Assembly: GCA_016927935.1 (NCBI GenBank)
Contig: JAFGLS010000209.1
Location: 1 to 39,471, forward strand
Source of the DNA: Syntrophaceae bacterium
GTDB taxonomy: Bacteria > Desulfobacterota > Syntrophia > Syntrophales > Smithellaceae
Reading direction: 5' to 3'
DNA length: 39,471 nucleotides
The notes beneath the pieces are model-generated. The model did no database searches and had not been told where the DNA came from. It saw only the letters and a program-made list of their open reading frames with translations. Both the position numbers and the translations under genes were made by a program. Positions 1 through 9,512 of the stretch are shown one piece after another; positions within the stretch are counted from its first letter, which is position 1; every line of letters begins with the position of its first letter.

Positions 1-1
1 T

Positions 2-1453
2 AATAATCTCAAAATCTCGCTCATTGTAATGGTTTACCCAACATGTACAACGAAGCAACAGGATCTTTTTCGGCTTCTGAAACTTTCCGAACGTACTTCA
101 CAACGATTGTCAGTACACGTCTACCCGCTTGAGTTGGTTACTGATCGTGCAACTAACACACTCTGTTGCCTTTCTCTCGATACGGACGCGGTTCATTTTT
201 TCACGGGGACAAGTGATGATTTCGGCTTTGCTCCTAAGAATGATGGGCATATAAATTTCGTATTCCGTGGAGATCCCGTGATGGTCGAAGGTTTCAAACG
301 CTACTTCGACCTTCTTTGGGTTAACTCGCGTGAGGTAACTGATAAGGGTGTGGCATTAATTCCTGACCTTGTTCTTCCCGAAGGCTCTGAAGAGGGAGCG
401 AGGCTATGGCAGGCTTATATGAATAGCTGTGATACTTCCACTGAATTGCGGGAGGAAGTTAATCCTGATACCGGTGACGTTAAAATAATAGATCAAAACG
501 GCAATGAGGTCACGCCACCAACGGAAGCAGGCGGACTTAAGAAGCTGGACCAGCTGGCCGAATTTGTGGCACGTATTTATGAAAAAGGCTCATTAGTTAG
601 CATTGATAAGCTCAGCCGTATTCCACCTTTGGATGCGCCTCTTGATCCAAGAATATTTGGCGATGCCACTGAACTTCAAAAGGGTAATGTCACACGTAAA
701 GTTATCATGAGGGTGTCTATCATAGACGAGAAGACTCTAAAGGAAATTGACAAGCGCCGCCAGGGATTAAGGACATTACTTACCAAATTCACATTTGGAC
801 TCGCCGACAATATGCGCTGGATGCCGAATAAAGCATGCCGGTTATTTGAAATAGAGTTGAAGCGAATCAATGATGAAGGGCAGAAGCTCATCTCTGATCT
901 GCTTAAAGGTGATATTGACGCGTTCATTAAGAACAAACGCCCTACACTTATACGTGACATCAACGCAATGTATAAAGAGCTTGGTGGCACTAGTCAGGTC
1001 GGGGATGATATCATCAATAGAGTTATTGAAAACCTGAAAGAAAGATTAATCAAAGTACAATCAGCCAGCTTTTTGCCTAAACTCTCTTTTTCAAGAATCA
1101 GTTTTACACGAACAGATAACACTATGGCTTCACCATGGGGACAGGCTTTCTCTTTGCTTGAAGATATTGTAACTTTCCCGCGCAAAGCCCTGACTGATAG
1201 CTTTTTCTTCCGTGGAATGAGCGTAAAAGAAGAAGAACTTATTGAAGCCATGAATGTAGCTGATGATGCATTAAGTAAAGATATAAGTAGCCGTGGTATT
1301 AAGGATCGTTGTAAAGATGAACTTGATCTTCTGGCCCGCATTGAGAAAGCATCTCTGGATGCAAGAGATAGGTGCGAATTAGTCAAGAGAATACTGGACG
1401 GTGATACAGTGGGGTCAATTGATAAAAAGCTCAAAGAGAAAGAGGCAAAATGA
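2..1453 (+). CDS. 3' part of an uncharacterised defence-cassette gene upstream of the DUF1156 methylase (5' end outside window)
   Basis: The reading frame is open from base 2 through the first ATG at 29, and that ATG has no ribosome-binding site. The true start therefore probably lies left of the window, and about 480 residues are visible. The first 110 visible residues are beta-rich and end in an F-K-R-Y-F-D-L-L-W segment, which resembles the tail of a phospholipase-D-like domain. The middle and C-terminal parts are charged and helical (residues about 220-474), with no nuclease or ATPase motif that I can name. The stop codon overlaps the ATG of the DUF1156 gene (ATGA at 1450-1453), so the two are translationally coupled and likely work together. 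PLD-like and helicase proteins are known companions of DUF1156/DUF499 genes. The PLD assignment here is inference; the coupling is seen directly. Confidence 0.7.
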   Translation, partial: NNLKISLIVMVYPTCTTKQQDLFRLLKLSERTSQRLSVHVYPLELVTDRATNTLCCLSLDTDAVHFFTGTSDDFGFAPKNDGHINFVFRGDPVMVEGFKRYFDLLWVNSREVTDKGVALIPDLVLPEGSEEGARLWQAYMNSCDTSTELREEVNPDTGDVKIIDQNGNEVTPPTEAGGLKKLDQLAEFVARIYEKGSLVSIDKLSRIPPLDAPLDPRIFGDATELQKGNVTRKVIMRVSIIDEKTLKEIDKRRQGLRTLLTKFTFGLADNMRWMPNKACRLFEIELKRINDEGQKLISDLLKGDIDAFIKNKRPTLIRDINAMYKELGGTSQVGDDIINRVIENLKERLIKVQSASFLPKLSFSRISFTRTDNTMASPWGQAFSLLEDIVTFPRKALTDSFFFRGMSVKEEELIEAMNVADDALSKDISSRGIKDRCKDELDLLARIEKASLDARDRCELVKRILDGDTVGSIDKKLKEKEAK

Positions 1454-4338
1454 AGAAAAAACTTATTGAAGTGGCGCTGCCGCTGGATGCAATTAATAAG
1501 GCATCAACGAGAGAAAATTATATTTACCGAGGTAACCCATCATCTATACATAAGTGGTGGGCTCAACGACCTTTGGCTGTGGCACGGGCCGTTATCTTTG
1601 CTCAAATGGTTGATGATCCTTCTGCGTATCCGGATCTTTTTCCTACAGAAAAGGCGCAGGATAAAGAACGCAAACGTCTCTTTAAAATTATCGAAGAATT
1701 AGTAAAGTGGGAAAATACCACCAACGAAAATGTGTTGCAGCATGCCAGAGACGAAATCTGGACTAGCTGGCGGCGTACATGCGCTGAAAATGTCGATCAT
1801 CCGAAAGCGAAAATATTATTTGATCGCTATAAACTTCCTGCCTTTCATGATCCATTTGCTGGTGGCGGAACACTTCCTTTAGAAGCTCAACGTTTGGGTT
1901 TTGAAACATATGCAAGTGACCTAAATCCAGTAGCAGTTTTAATCTGCAAATCTTTGTTAGAGATTCCACCTATGTTTGCAGATACTCAGCCGGTGAATCC
2001 TGAATGGCAAAATAAAACTCCTGAAGAAAAAGCCATGATAACTTGGAGAGGAGCCCAAGGCTTGTCAGAAGACGTACGGTATTATGGAAAATGGATACGC
2101 GATAATGCAGAAAAAAGAATTGGGCATTTTTATCCTAAAGTAGAAATTACAAAAGAAATGCTGAAAGATCGCCCTGATTTAAAACAATATGTTGGAGAAA
2201 AATTAACTGTGATTGCATGGTTTTGGGTTCGTACAGTCAATAGTCCAAATCCTGCCTTCAAAAATGTAAAAGTTCCGTTAGCATCTACATTCATGCTTTC
2301 TACAAAACCTGGTAAAGAGGTATATTTAAAGCCGATAATAGAAGGTAGCAAATATAGTTTTATAGTCAAAATTGGGAAACCAAAGAATAGCGAAGAAGCA
2401 AAACATGGAACAAAACTTGCGCGGGGAGCAAATTTTAAATGTTTGATGTCGGATACACCTATATCTGGCGACTATATTAAGACTGAAGCTATGAATGGTC
2501 GGATGGGGTTGAGAATGATGGCCATTGCCGTCGATGGACCGCGTGGTCGAATCTATTTACAAGCAACTCCGGAAATGGAGAATCTAACCACCAAAGCAAA
2601 ACCAGAATGGAAGCCTGAAATCATGATATCTGGGAGCACTCAGTACATAGGTGTAAAGCTCTATGGAATGGAGCAATTTTGTGATCTATTTACAAATAGA
2701 CAACTTGTAGCACTAACTACTTTATCAGATTTAGTTAAGGATACTCGCAAACAGGTATTAAAAGACATGAATATTGTAAAACTAAGCAGTGATTATAAAA
2801 AAAATATATTCGATGAGAAATATATAATGTCTTATGCAGACACCATATCTCTATATATATCGTTCGCAATAGGAAAACATGCAATGTATGGAAATTCTTT
2901 AGTTCCATGGTATACAAAAGAGGATCGTCCATCCATGCTTTTTACTCAGCAAGTTTTACCAATGGTTTGGGATCCTGTTGAAATAAACCCCTTCTGTGAA
3001 GTTGGTGGTTCTTTTACAAAATCGATCACTATTGTGTCTAGTGCTTTGGATGGCCTCCCATATTCTCCGCAGAAATCAATTGTTTCTCAAAAAAATGCAA
3101 CTGTTGGCCTGGATTCTCCTTTTGTTATTATTAGCACCGATCCTCCTTATTATGACAATGTTCCATATGCTGATTTGTCGGATTTTTTCTATGTATGGTT
3201 ACGTCGCGCACTAAAAAATGTCTTTCCTGACATGTTTCTAACGGTTAGTGTCCCTAAAACAGATGAATTAGTCGCGTTTGCTTATAGACATAATAACAGC
3301 AAACATGAAGCTGAATTATTTTTTCTTGAAGGTATGACTGCTGCGATGCAATGCCTTGCTCTTAAAGACCATCCCGCTTTTCCTGTAACCATATATTATG
3401 CTTTCAAACAAACAGAATTAAAAACTGATCATGGAGTTGCAAGTACAGGATGGGAAACTTTTCTTGAAGCCGTAATTAGGGCTGGTTTCACTATAGAAGG
3501 GACGTGGCCGATAAGAACTGAGCGAACAGGGAGAATGAGGGATTATGGTTCTAATGCACTTGCCTCTAGTATTATTATAGTCTGTCGTAAACGCGCGAGC
3601 GATCTGCCAATAATTACGCGCCGGGATTTTAATGCAGTATTAAAATCTGAACTACCTAAGGCTCTTATTTATTTGCAGCGTAGTAATATTGCGCCAGTAG
3701 ATTTGGCTCAGTCTGCCATTGGCCCTGGCATGGCTGCCTTTACACGCTATGAGAAGATTATTGATGCAGAAGGCAAACATCTTGCCGTTCATGATGCATT
3801 GGCTCTAATTAACCAAATTCTTGACGAAACGTTAGAAAAGCAAGAGGGAGATTTTGATAATGACAGCCGCTGGGCGCTGGCATGGTTTGATCAATACGGT
3901 TTTAATCAAGGAGAATATGGGGTGGCTGAAACACTTTCTAAAGCAAAAAACACAAGTGTTTCTTCTTTAGCTCAAGATGGATTTTTAATTTCTAAGGCTG
4001 GAAAAGTGCGGCTTTTGAAGCCCGAGGAACTCCCTGCTAATTGGGATCCAAAAACAGATTCTCGTTTAACAAACTGGGAAATGGTCCATCATCTGATTCG
4101 TGTTCTTGTGTCCAATGGTGAATCTGAAGCGGCTGAACTTGTGGCTAAATTAGGTTCTAAGGCTGAAACAGCCCGAGAGCTTTGCTATCGTCTTTATACA
4201 ATTTGCGAACGTAAAAAACGGGCAGCCGAGGCGCTGTCATATAACGGTCTTGTTCAGAGTTGGCCGGAAATAAGTCGCTTGGCAGCCGATCTTGGTAGAA
4301 CAAAAGAATCAAAAACACCGCAAGGTGAGCTTTTTTAA
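1450..4338 (+). CDS. DUF1156 domain DNA methyltransferase (predicted adenine-specific)
   Basis: This 962-residue protein is predicted to modify DNA with S-adenosylmethionine. Residues 1-70 form the DUF1156 N-terminus, with the family pattern of I-Y-R-G-N-P-S-S-I-H-K-W-W-A-Q-R-P and then an A-R-A helix. The SAM-binding motif I is P135-F-A-G-G-G-T141, followed by the acidic S-D-L-N-P strand end. The catalytic motif IV is D564-P-P-Y567, followed by Y-D-N. The order SAM-binding then catalytic, with a long insertion of about 400 residues between them, fits large class-I N6-adenine methylases; the insertion could carry target recognition. The gene overlaps its upstream neighbour by four bases and sits 21 bases ahead of the DUF499 ATPase gene. 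DUF1156 and DUF499 genes recur together in predicted anti-phage cassettes, so host DNA marking is the likely role. The target sequence cannot be read from the gene. Confidence 0.93.
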   Translation: MKKKLIEVALPLDAINKASTRENYIYRGNPSSIHKWWAQRPLAVARAVIFAQMVDDPSAYPDLFPTEKAQDKERKRLFKIIEELVKWENTTNENVLQHARDEIWTSWRRTCAENVDHPKAKILFDRYKLPAFHDPFAGGGTLPLEAQRLGFETYASDLNPVAVLICKSLLEIPPMFADTQPVNPEWQNKTPEEKAMITWRGAQGLSEDVRYYGKWIRDNAEKRIGHFYPKVEITKEMLKDRPDLKQYVGEKLTVIAWFWVRTVNSPNPAFKNVKVPLASTFMLSTKPGKEVYLKPIIEGSKYSFIVKIGKPKNSEEAKHGTKLARGANFKCLMSDTPISGDYIKTEAMNGRMGLRMMAIAVDGPRGRIYLQATPEMENLTTKAKPEWKPEIMISGSTQYIGVKLYGMEQFCDLFTNRQLVALTTLSDLVKDTRKQVLKDMNIVKLSSDYKKNIFDEKYIMSYADTISLYISFAIGKHAMYGNSLVPWYTKEDRPSMLFTQQVLPMVWDPVEINPFCEVGGSFTKSITIVSSALDGLPYSPQKSIVSQKNATVGLDSPFVIISTDPPYYDNVPYADLSDFFYVWLRRALKNVFPDMFLTVSVPKTDELVAFAYRHNNSKHEAELFFLEGMTAAMQCLALKDHPAFPVTIYYAFKQTELKTDHGVASTGWETFLEAVIRAGFTIEGTWPIRTERTGRMRDYGSNALASSIIIVCRKRASDLPIITRRDFNAVLKSELPKALIYLQRSNIAPVDLAQSAIGPGMAAFTRYEKIIDAEGKHLAVHDALALINQILDETLEKQEGDFDNDSRWALAWFDQYGFNQGEYGVAETLSKAKNTSVSSLAQDGFLISKAGKVRLLKPEELPANWDPKTDSRLTNWEMVHHLIRVLVSNGESEAAELVAKLGSKAETARELCYRLYTICERKKRAAEALSYNGLVQSWPEISRLAADLGRTKESKTPQGELF

Positions 4339-4359
4339 CAACTGATTAAGGAACAAATT

Positions 4360-7300
4360 ATGGCCATAACAAATTATGAACGTGTCGGAAAAGCATTGGA
4401 GCTTCTCAAAGATGGACTGATTCCATTTGTGGAAAGAGAGTTGAAAGCACAGCACTCACAGCAATGGATTGAAGTTGCCAAGACGTCAGTCAGCGATCCT
4501 CAAACAAAATTATTTGCAAAGAAAGATAAACCTCAGTGGGATATTGCCGCTATTTTATCGGTCATCTGGAACCAGTGGGATGTAGTTTTTCGCAAGACAC
4601 TGGGACGTTCCGAGCGCAGTTTTGTCAGTGAACTGCGGGAAGTGCGAAACAAATGGGCACATCAAAACCCCTTTTCGGGAGACGATGCCGATAGAGCTCT
4701 TGATTCTGCTGAAAGATTGTTGTCCGCGGTATCCGCACTTCAGGCCGAGGAAGTCAGAAAATTAAAAATGGAGCTTCGTCGAACAATCTATGATGAGCAG
4801 ATTCGCACAGAAAAACGAAAAGCCGCAAGCTCAGCTATTGAAAGCGCAACGGCAATAGACCTGAAACCATGGAGGGAAGTGGTCACTCCACACAAGGATG
4901 TGGCTAGTGGCCGTTACCAGCAGGCAGAATTCGCCGCCGATCTCTGGCAGGTACACTTAAATGAAGGCTCGGATGAATATCGCGATCCGTCTGAGTTTTT
5001 CCGGCGCACATATCTCACAGAGAGCCTTAAAGGGATGTTAGTCAATGCCGTGCGGAGACTTTCAGGTAAAAGCGGCGATCCTGTAGTTCAACTCCAAACA
5101 AATTTTGGTGGCGGTAAAACACATTCAATGATGGCACTGTATCATTTATTTTCCGGAATTTCTCCCACAGAGCTTTCCGGAATAGATGCAGTAATGAAAG
5201 CGGCTGGTGAAACAAAACTGCCTGAAGTCCGCCGTGTTGTGCTGGTGGGGAACAAAATATCTCCCGGCAATCCGGTAACAAAACCCGGTGGAAAAGTAAT
5301 TAAGACACTGTGGGGTGAACTCGCATGGCAACTGGGTTTTTCGGCAGGTGGCAACAAGGAAGCCAAAAAAGCGTTTGAACGAGTGGCTGCCGATGACGAA
5401 AAAGCAACGAGCCCGGGAGATGTTCTTCGGGAATTGTTCATAGAATATGGGCCTTGTCTGATTTTAATTGATGAATGGGTCGCCTATGCCCGTCAGTTGC
5501 ACGAACAAAGCGATCTACCAGCCGGAAGTTTTGAAACCCAATTTACCTTTGCCCAGGTTCTGACAGAATCGGCAAGACTCTCTAAAAACTGTCTTTTGGT
5601 AATCAGTCTTCCCGCTTCCGATGCCGGTCCTTCGCCGCACACACAAGCTGATGATGTAGAAGTGGGCGGTCAACGTGGCCGTGAAGCACTCGATAGATTG
5701 CGCAATGTTATTGGCCGAATTGAATCATCATGGCGTCCGGCAAGCGCGGAAGAAGGATTTGAAATTGTCCGACGCCGGTTATTCCAGCCAATGACCGATT
5801 CCGCTCAATTCAAAAATCGTGATGTGGTCGCCAGAGCTTTTGCTGATTTCTACAAAGCGCAGCAGGCCGATTTTCCTCCCGAATGCCGCGAAGCCGATTA
5901 TGAAAAAAGAATAAAGGCAGCCTATCCGATTCATCCGGAAATATTCGATAGACTCTATTCCGACTGGTCAACTTTAGTGAAATTTCAAAGGACACGCGGT
6001 GTTTTACGACTGATGGCAGCCGTTATCCATAGCCTATGGGAGAAGAACGACAAAAATCCACTTATTCTTCCAGCCAACATAGCAATAGATGATTTGCGGG
6101 TGCAGTCAGAATTGACACGCTATTTGTCAGATAATTGGGTGCCGATAATCGAAAAGGATGTCGATGGAGCAAGCTCCTTGCCATATAGATTGGATGGCGA
6201 ACTTCCCAATTTAGGGAAATTTGCTGCTTGCCGTCGAGTAGCCCGCACCATTTACCTGGGTTCAGCTCCTTTGACTACGGCTGCGCATAGAGGATTGGAA
6301 GACAGGCGGATAAAGCTTGGCTGTATGATGCCCGGTGAATCACCTTCTGTATTTGGCGATGCTTTAAGGCGCCTGGCTAGCTCTGCTACATATCTTTATC
6401 AGGATGGGCCAAGGTATTGGTACTCTACTCAACCGACGGTTTTAAAGTTGGCAGATGATCGAGCCGAACAGATTAAGCGCGACCCTGATAAAGTTGCTCA
6501 AGAAGTAGAAAAAAGGCTGCGAAAAGATTTGGAACGCAACGGAGACTTCAATCGCATACATCCCTTGCCACGTACAGGACAGGATGTGCCCGATGATATG
6601 GATGCGCGTTTGGTTGTTTTAGCAATTGATTATCCATACAGCAAAGAATCAGGTAACGAAGCAGAAAAAGCAGCAAAAGCAATTCTTGAGTCACGTGGGA
6701 CGACGCCTCGCATTTATCGCAATTCACTGGTGTTCTTAGCGGCTGATAAAACACGCCTACAGGATCTTGAAGATGCAATCTGTAAATACCTGGCATGGGA
6801 ATCCATAGTTGCTGAAAAGGTACAATTAAATCTCGACCCTCAACAGGTTAAGCAGGCAGAAAATCAGGAAGCAGCTAGTGATACAGCGGTGGCTGCGAGA
6901 ATACCGGAAACATATCAATGGCTGCTGGTTCCTGAACAAAAAACACCAAAAGATAAGATGACTTGGCAAGTGATACGATTATCAGGACAAGAGGCCTTGG
7001 CTGTCAGGGCAGGCAAGAAATTAAAAAGCGAAGAGTTGTTTATTACCAGTTTTGCGGCAACGAGATTACGCATGGAATTGGACAGAATACCTCTTTGGCG
7101 CGGCAATGATGTTTCAGTAAAACAACTTGCTGAAGATTTTGCGCGCTATTTTTATCTTCCGCGCCTAAAGGATTCATCCGTTCTTATTGCAGCTATCAGC
7201 AGTGGTGTAGCCCTCTTGACATGGGAACAAGATTCTTTCACTTTTGCCGATAGCTTTGATGAATCTGAAGATCGTTATCGTGGATTACGTGGCGGTCAAG

Positions 7301-7719
7301 GAATATTCTTAACAGATGTTGATTCACCGGGTCTTCTAGTAAAGCCGGGGGTTGCTATAAAACAAATTGATGCAGAAAGGGCAAAAGCCGCTGGTGAAAA
7401 AGAAAGGGATGGCGAAAAGGAACCGTCCACCACTGAAGAAGGACAGAAAAAAGAAGAGACTGATATAACTCCTAAGACAATACAACTAAAACGTTTTCAT
7501 GGAACGGCGGTCCTAGATCCTGCACGCGTCGGCCGCGATGCGGGACGAATTGCCGAGGAAGTAATTTCTCATCTTACAGGACAAGTGAATGCCAAAGTTA
7601 CCGTTACACTGGAAATAGAAGCAGAAATGCCATCAGGTGCTTCAGATAAAGTGGTGCGTACAGTAACTGAAAATTGCCGAACGCTAAAATTCACGAATCA
7701 TGGATTTGAGAAAGAATAA
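4360..7719 (+). CDS. DUF499 P-loop ATPase with N-terminal Swt1-like HEPN domain
   Basis: This 1119-residue protein is predicted to be the ATP-driven effector or sensor of the DUF1156 cassette. The N-terminal 120 residues look like a Swt1-type HEPN domain: an all-helical segment ending in R96-N-K-W-A-H101, which matches the R-N-x3-H signature of HEPN ribonucleases. The DUF499 ATPase follows, with Walker A G250-G-G-K-T254 and Walker B I-L-I-D371-E372-W. A glycine-poor alpha/beta region then runs to about residue 1000. Next comes a charged E/K-rich linker (about 1005-1035) and a C-terminal beta domain. An intact HEPN motif suggests RNA cleavage, but HEPN domains can also be purely structural. 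An SD-like AAGGAA lies eight bases ahead of the ATG. The gene shares a transcript with the methylase. Confidence 0.92.
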   Translation: MAITNYERVGKALELLKDGLIPFVERELKAQHSQQWIEVAKTSVSDPQTKLFAKKDKPQWDIAAILSVIWNQWDVVFRKTLGRSERSFVSELREVRNKWAHQNPFSGDDADRALDSAERLLSAVSALQAEEVRKLKMELRRTIYDEQIRTEKRKAASSAIESATAIDLKPWREVVTPHKDVASGRYQQAEFAADLWQVHLNEGSDEYRDPSEFFRRTYLTESLKGMLVNAVRRLSGKSGDPVVQLQTNFGGGKTHSMMALYHLFSGISPTELSGIDAVMKAAGETKLPEVRRVVLVGNKISPGNPVTKPGGKVIKTLWGELAWQLGFSAGGNKEAKKAFERVAADDEKATSPGDVLRELFIEYGPCLILIDEWVAYARQLHEQSDLPAGSFETQFTFAQVLTESARLSKNCLLVISLPASDAGPSPHTQADDVEVGGQRGREALDRLRNVIGRIESSWRPASAEEGFEIVRRRLFQPMTDSAQFKNRDVVARAFADFYKAQQADFPPECREADYEKRIKAAYPIHPEIFDRLYSDWSTLVKFQRTRGVLRLMAAVIHSLWEKNDKNPLILPANIAIDDLRVQSELTRYLSDNWVPIIEKDVDGASSLPYRLDGELPNLGKFAACRRVARTIYLGSAPLTTAAHRGLEDRRIKLGCMMPGESPSVFGDALRRLASSATYLYQDGPRYWYSTQPTVLKLADDRAEQIKRDPDKVAQEVEKRLRKDLERNGDFNRIHPLPRTGQDVPDDMDARLVVLAIDYPYSKESGNEAEKAAKAILESRGTTPRIYRNSLVFLAADKTRLQDLEDAICKYLAWESIVAEKVQLNLDPQQVKQAENQEAASDTAVAARIPETYQWLLVPEQKTPKDKMTWQVIRLSGQEALAVRAGKKLKSEELFITSFAATRLRMELDRIPLWRGNDVSVKQLAEDFARYFYLPRLKDSSVLIAAISSGVALLTWEQDSFTFADSFDESEDRYRGLRGGQGIFLTDVDSPGLLVKPGVAIKQIDAERAKAAGEKERDGEKEPSTTEEGQKKEETDITPKTIQLKRFHGTAVLDPARVGRDAGRIAEEVISHLTGQVNAKVTVTLEIEAEMPSGASDKVVRTVTENCRTLKFTNHGFEKE

Positions 7720-7752
7720 GAAGTGTAAGAGCAAATTGCTTCGGTTTAATAA

Positions 7753-8319
7753 ATGATAAAAGATTATTACCATAGGCAATTTCGAGCCGACTTGTCTTTA
7801 TTCATGCCGGATACGCGCGTGCCCTATTTCGGACATAGTTGGGCTTATGATTGTGGCAATTTGAATAAAATACAAAGTGAATCAAGAGCAGAATTTCTTA
7901 TTTGTTTGTACTTCACTGTTCTTGTAGATCAAGCTATGTATACCTATTATAAGTCTGATTATGACCGATTCGCACAACTGACACTATATCCAAAATTCTG
8001 TCATGGCTTAGGCCAATTTCAGAAAAATCCTCGTGAGCTTTTGCTGATTCCTGTCCAAAAGGGCATGGTAGATAAAGGCAGAATGGAAAATAAATTATCT
8101 GAGGGCATGGAATTATTTATCGATGAAGTAGTGGATTTATTTCAAAAGTACATGTCACATATCGATCCAGCCGCTTTCTTTGAAAGACTAATTTATGATA
8201 AGGATGTACAAATTCCACTTCTCATCGTGATTCTTCCTGAAATGAAAAATGATATTGTCGTAGAAGCATACGAGGCGCTTTGCGCAGCCGTTGAAAAGAA
8301 AATCAAAAAGAAAGGTTAA
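7753..8319 (+). CDS. Uncharacterised 188-residue protein of the DUF1156/DUF499 cassette
   Basis: I do not recognise this family. The protein is soluble, has no signal peptide or membrane segment, and is rich in aromatic residues at its N-terminus (Y-Y-H-R-Q-F, then V-P-Y-F-G-H-S-W-A-Y). It ends in a lysine-rich tail. The middle reads as amphipathic helices, so a helical-bundle adaptor is possible. The gene starts 33 bases after the DUF499 stop on the same strand and is followed by a weak terminator-like hairpin, so it is probably the last gene of the methylase-ATPase transcript. Its position suggests a small accessory subunit, but nothing in the sequence shows its activity. Base composition matches the DUF499 gene and not the GC-richer gene downstream. 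Confidence 0.7.
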   Translation: MIKDYYHRQFRADLSLFMPDTRVPYFGHSWAYDCGNLNKIQSESRAEFLICLYFTVLVDQAMYTYYKSDYDRFAQLTLYPKFCHGLGQFQKNPRELLLIPVQKGMVDKGRMENKLSEGMELFIDEVVDLFQKYMSHIDPAAFFERLIYDKDVQIPLLIVILPEMKNDIVVEAYEALCAAVEKKIKKKG

Positions 8320-8337
8320 CAAATTGCTCTAGGTGTC

Positions 8338-8361
8338 GCGGAATTAGCCGCTTTTCTTTTT
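8338..8361 (+). terminator. Weak terminator-like hairpin after the DUF499 cassette
   Basis: A four-base-pair GCGG/CCGC stem with a six-base loop is followed directly by TTTTCTTTTT. The stem is short, so termination would be partial. It fits the end of the transcript that begins left of the window, just before the compositionally different gene downstream. Confidence 0.35.
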
Positions 8362-8453
8362 CAGTTTTAGCGTGTTGTCTCGTGTGCCTGAACATGTTCG
8401 TTCGGTTCCATCAATGGAACAGATGTAAATTAAAAACACAGGTGAAAATAATC

Positions 8454-9338
8454 GTGAGCACATTGCGCATACTGCCTTGTCTCGATTCCGCTCAGATGGC
8501 CGAATTCCGACGGAAGGAGTTAGACATCCCTAGAAATGTCGCTGCTGCACTCGGTCGGTCTGCGGTGGAAGCTGCCCACGCAGGTTTCTATGTCACTAAG
8601 GCCGGCCAGAAATTCGTTTGGCGTGATGCTGTGCAAGTTGCTTGTGCCGCCAAGCTGAGTATTCGCCCAGACGCTACGCTGCCAAGTAACAATGCAATCG
8701 CATTTACTAAAACAAGGGTCCAGGTCATCAATGAGACAACTCTTGGAGCATCACGAGGCCTCGTTGATCGTGGATTGCGACCTCTTGCCCTGAATTTCGC
8801 CAATGGTATACACCCCGGCGGGGGCTTTCTTGGCGGGGCCAGAGCGCAGGAAGAGGTACTGTGTCGATCCAGTGCTCTCTATCAAACACTCGTCGGCGAT
8901 CCGATGTATGAGGAGCACCGAAAGCGGCCTCTACCGGATTCTACCAATTGGGCCATCTATTCCCCTGACGTGCCCGTCTTTCGCATGGATGACGGCACTG
9001 AGCTTTCACATCCGTGGCTTCTGAGCTTCATTACATGTGCCGCCCCTTATGCGCCTCACATTGGTCAGCCGCTAGCTGGAGACCTATTGCAGAAACGGAT
9101 TTATCGAGTGCTCGCCATTGCCCGTTCATATCGACATTCCGCGCTAGTACTGGGCGCATGGGGTTGCGGTGCTTTTGCAAATGATCCGCAACGCACTGCC
9201 ATTGATTTTCGGCAGGCTTTGGAAAACGAATATAGCGGAGCGTTCTCTGACATCGTCTTTGCCATCACAGATTGGTCTCCAGAGAGGAAGTTTCTTGGTC
9301 CTTTCCGTGATGTTTTTACTAAAAATGACAATGCATAA
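8454..9338 (+). CDS. Microbial-type poly(ADP-ribose) glycohydrolase (TIGR02452 / DUF2263 family)
   Basis: This protein is predicted to remove ADP-ribose from protein or nucleic acid. I place the start at the GTG at 8454, because AGGTGA lies eight bases upstream; the longer open frame from 8382 would add 24 unconvincing residues. That gives 294 residues. An N-terminal helical domain (about 1-75) is followed by the macrodomain-like catalytic core. The core carries H-P-G-G122-G-G-F-L-G-G, then Q132-E133-E134, the bacterial PARG signature in which the second glutamate is catalytic. It also has a C-terminal G-A-W-G-C-G-A-F segment that binds the ribose-phosphate. The gene is clearly GC-richer than both neighbours, which suggests separate acquisition. 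In a defence setting it could reverse toxic ADP-ribosylation or degrade a signalling nucleotide; that role is inference, while the family call is strong. Confidence 0.9.
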   Translation: MSTLRILPCLDSAQMAEFRRKELDIPRNVAAALGRSAVEAAHAGFYVTKAGQKFVWRDAVQVACAAKLSIRPDATLPSNNAIAFTKTRVQVINETTLGASRGLVDRGLRPLALNFANGIHPGGGFLGGARAQEEVLCRSSALYQTLVGDPMYEEHRKRPLPDSTNWAIYSPDVPVFRMDDGTELSHPWLLSFITCAAPYAPHIGQPLAGDLLQKRIYRVLAIARSYRHSALVLGAWGCGAFANDPQRTAIDFRQALENEYSGAFSDIVFAITDWSPERKFLGPFRDVFTKNDNA

Positions 9339-9512
9339 GGCTATCTATGGCGAGCGTCTGACCGAACAACCGCCTGGAGCCTAATACCCTTTCACCACGC
9401 CATAGCTTTTCAATCCAAATAGTGCTATATACTTACCACACGTAACATTGCAGATAGAGATAACCAAACCATTCAACTAACCGGTCTTTTTCTTAATTAA
9501 TAAGAGGTATTT

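Noticed and set aside
8382-8453. Upstream extension of the PARG gene to the GTG at 8382
   Set aside because: No ribosome site there, while AGGTGA is well placed for the GTG at 8454.
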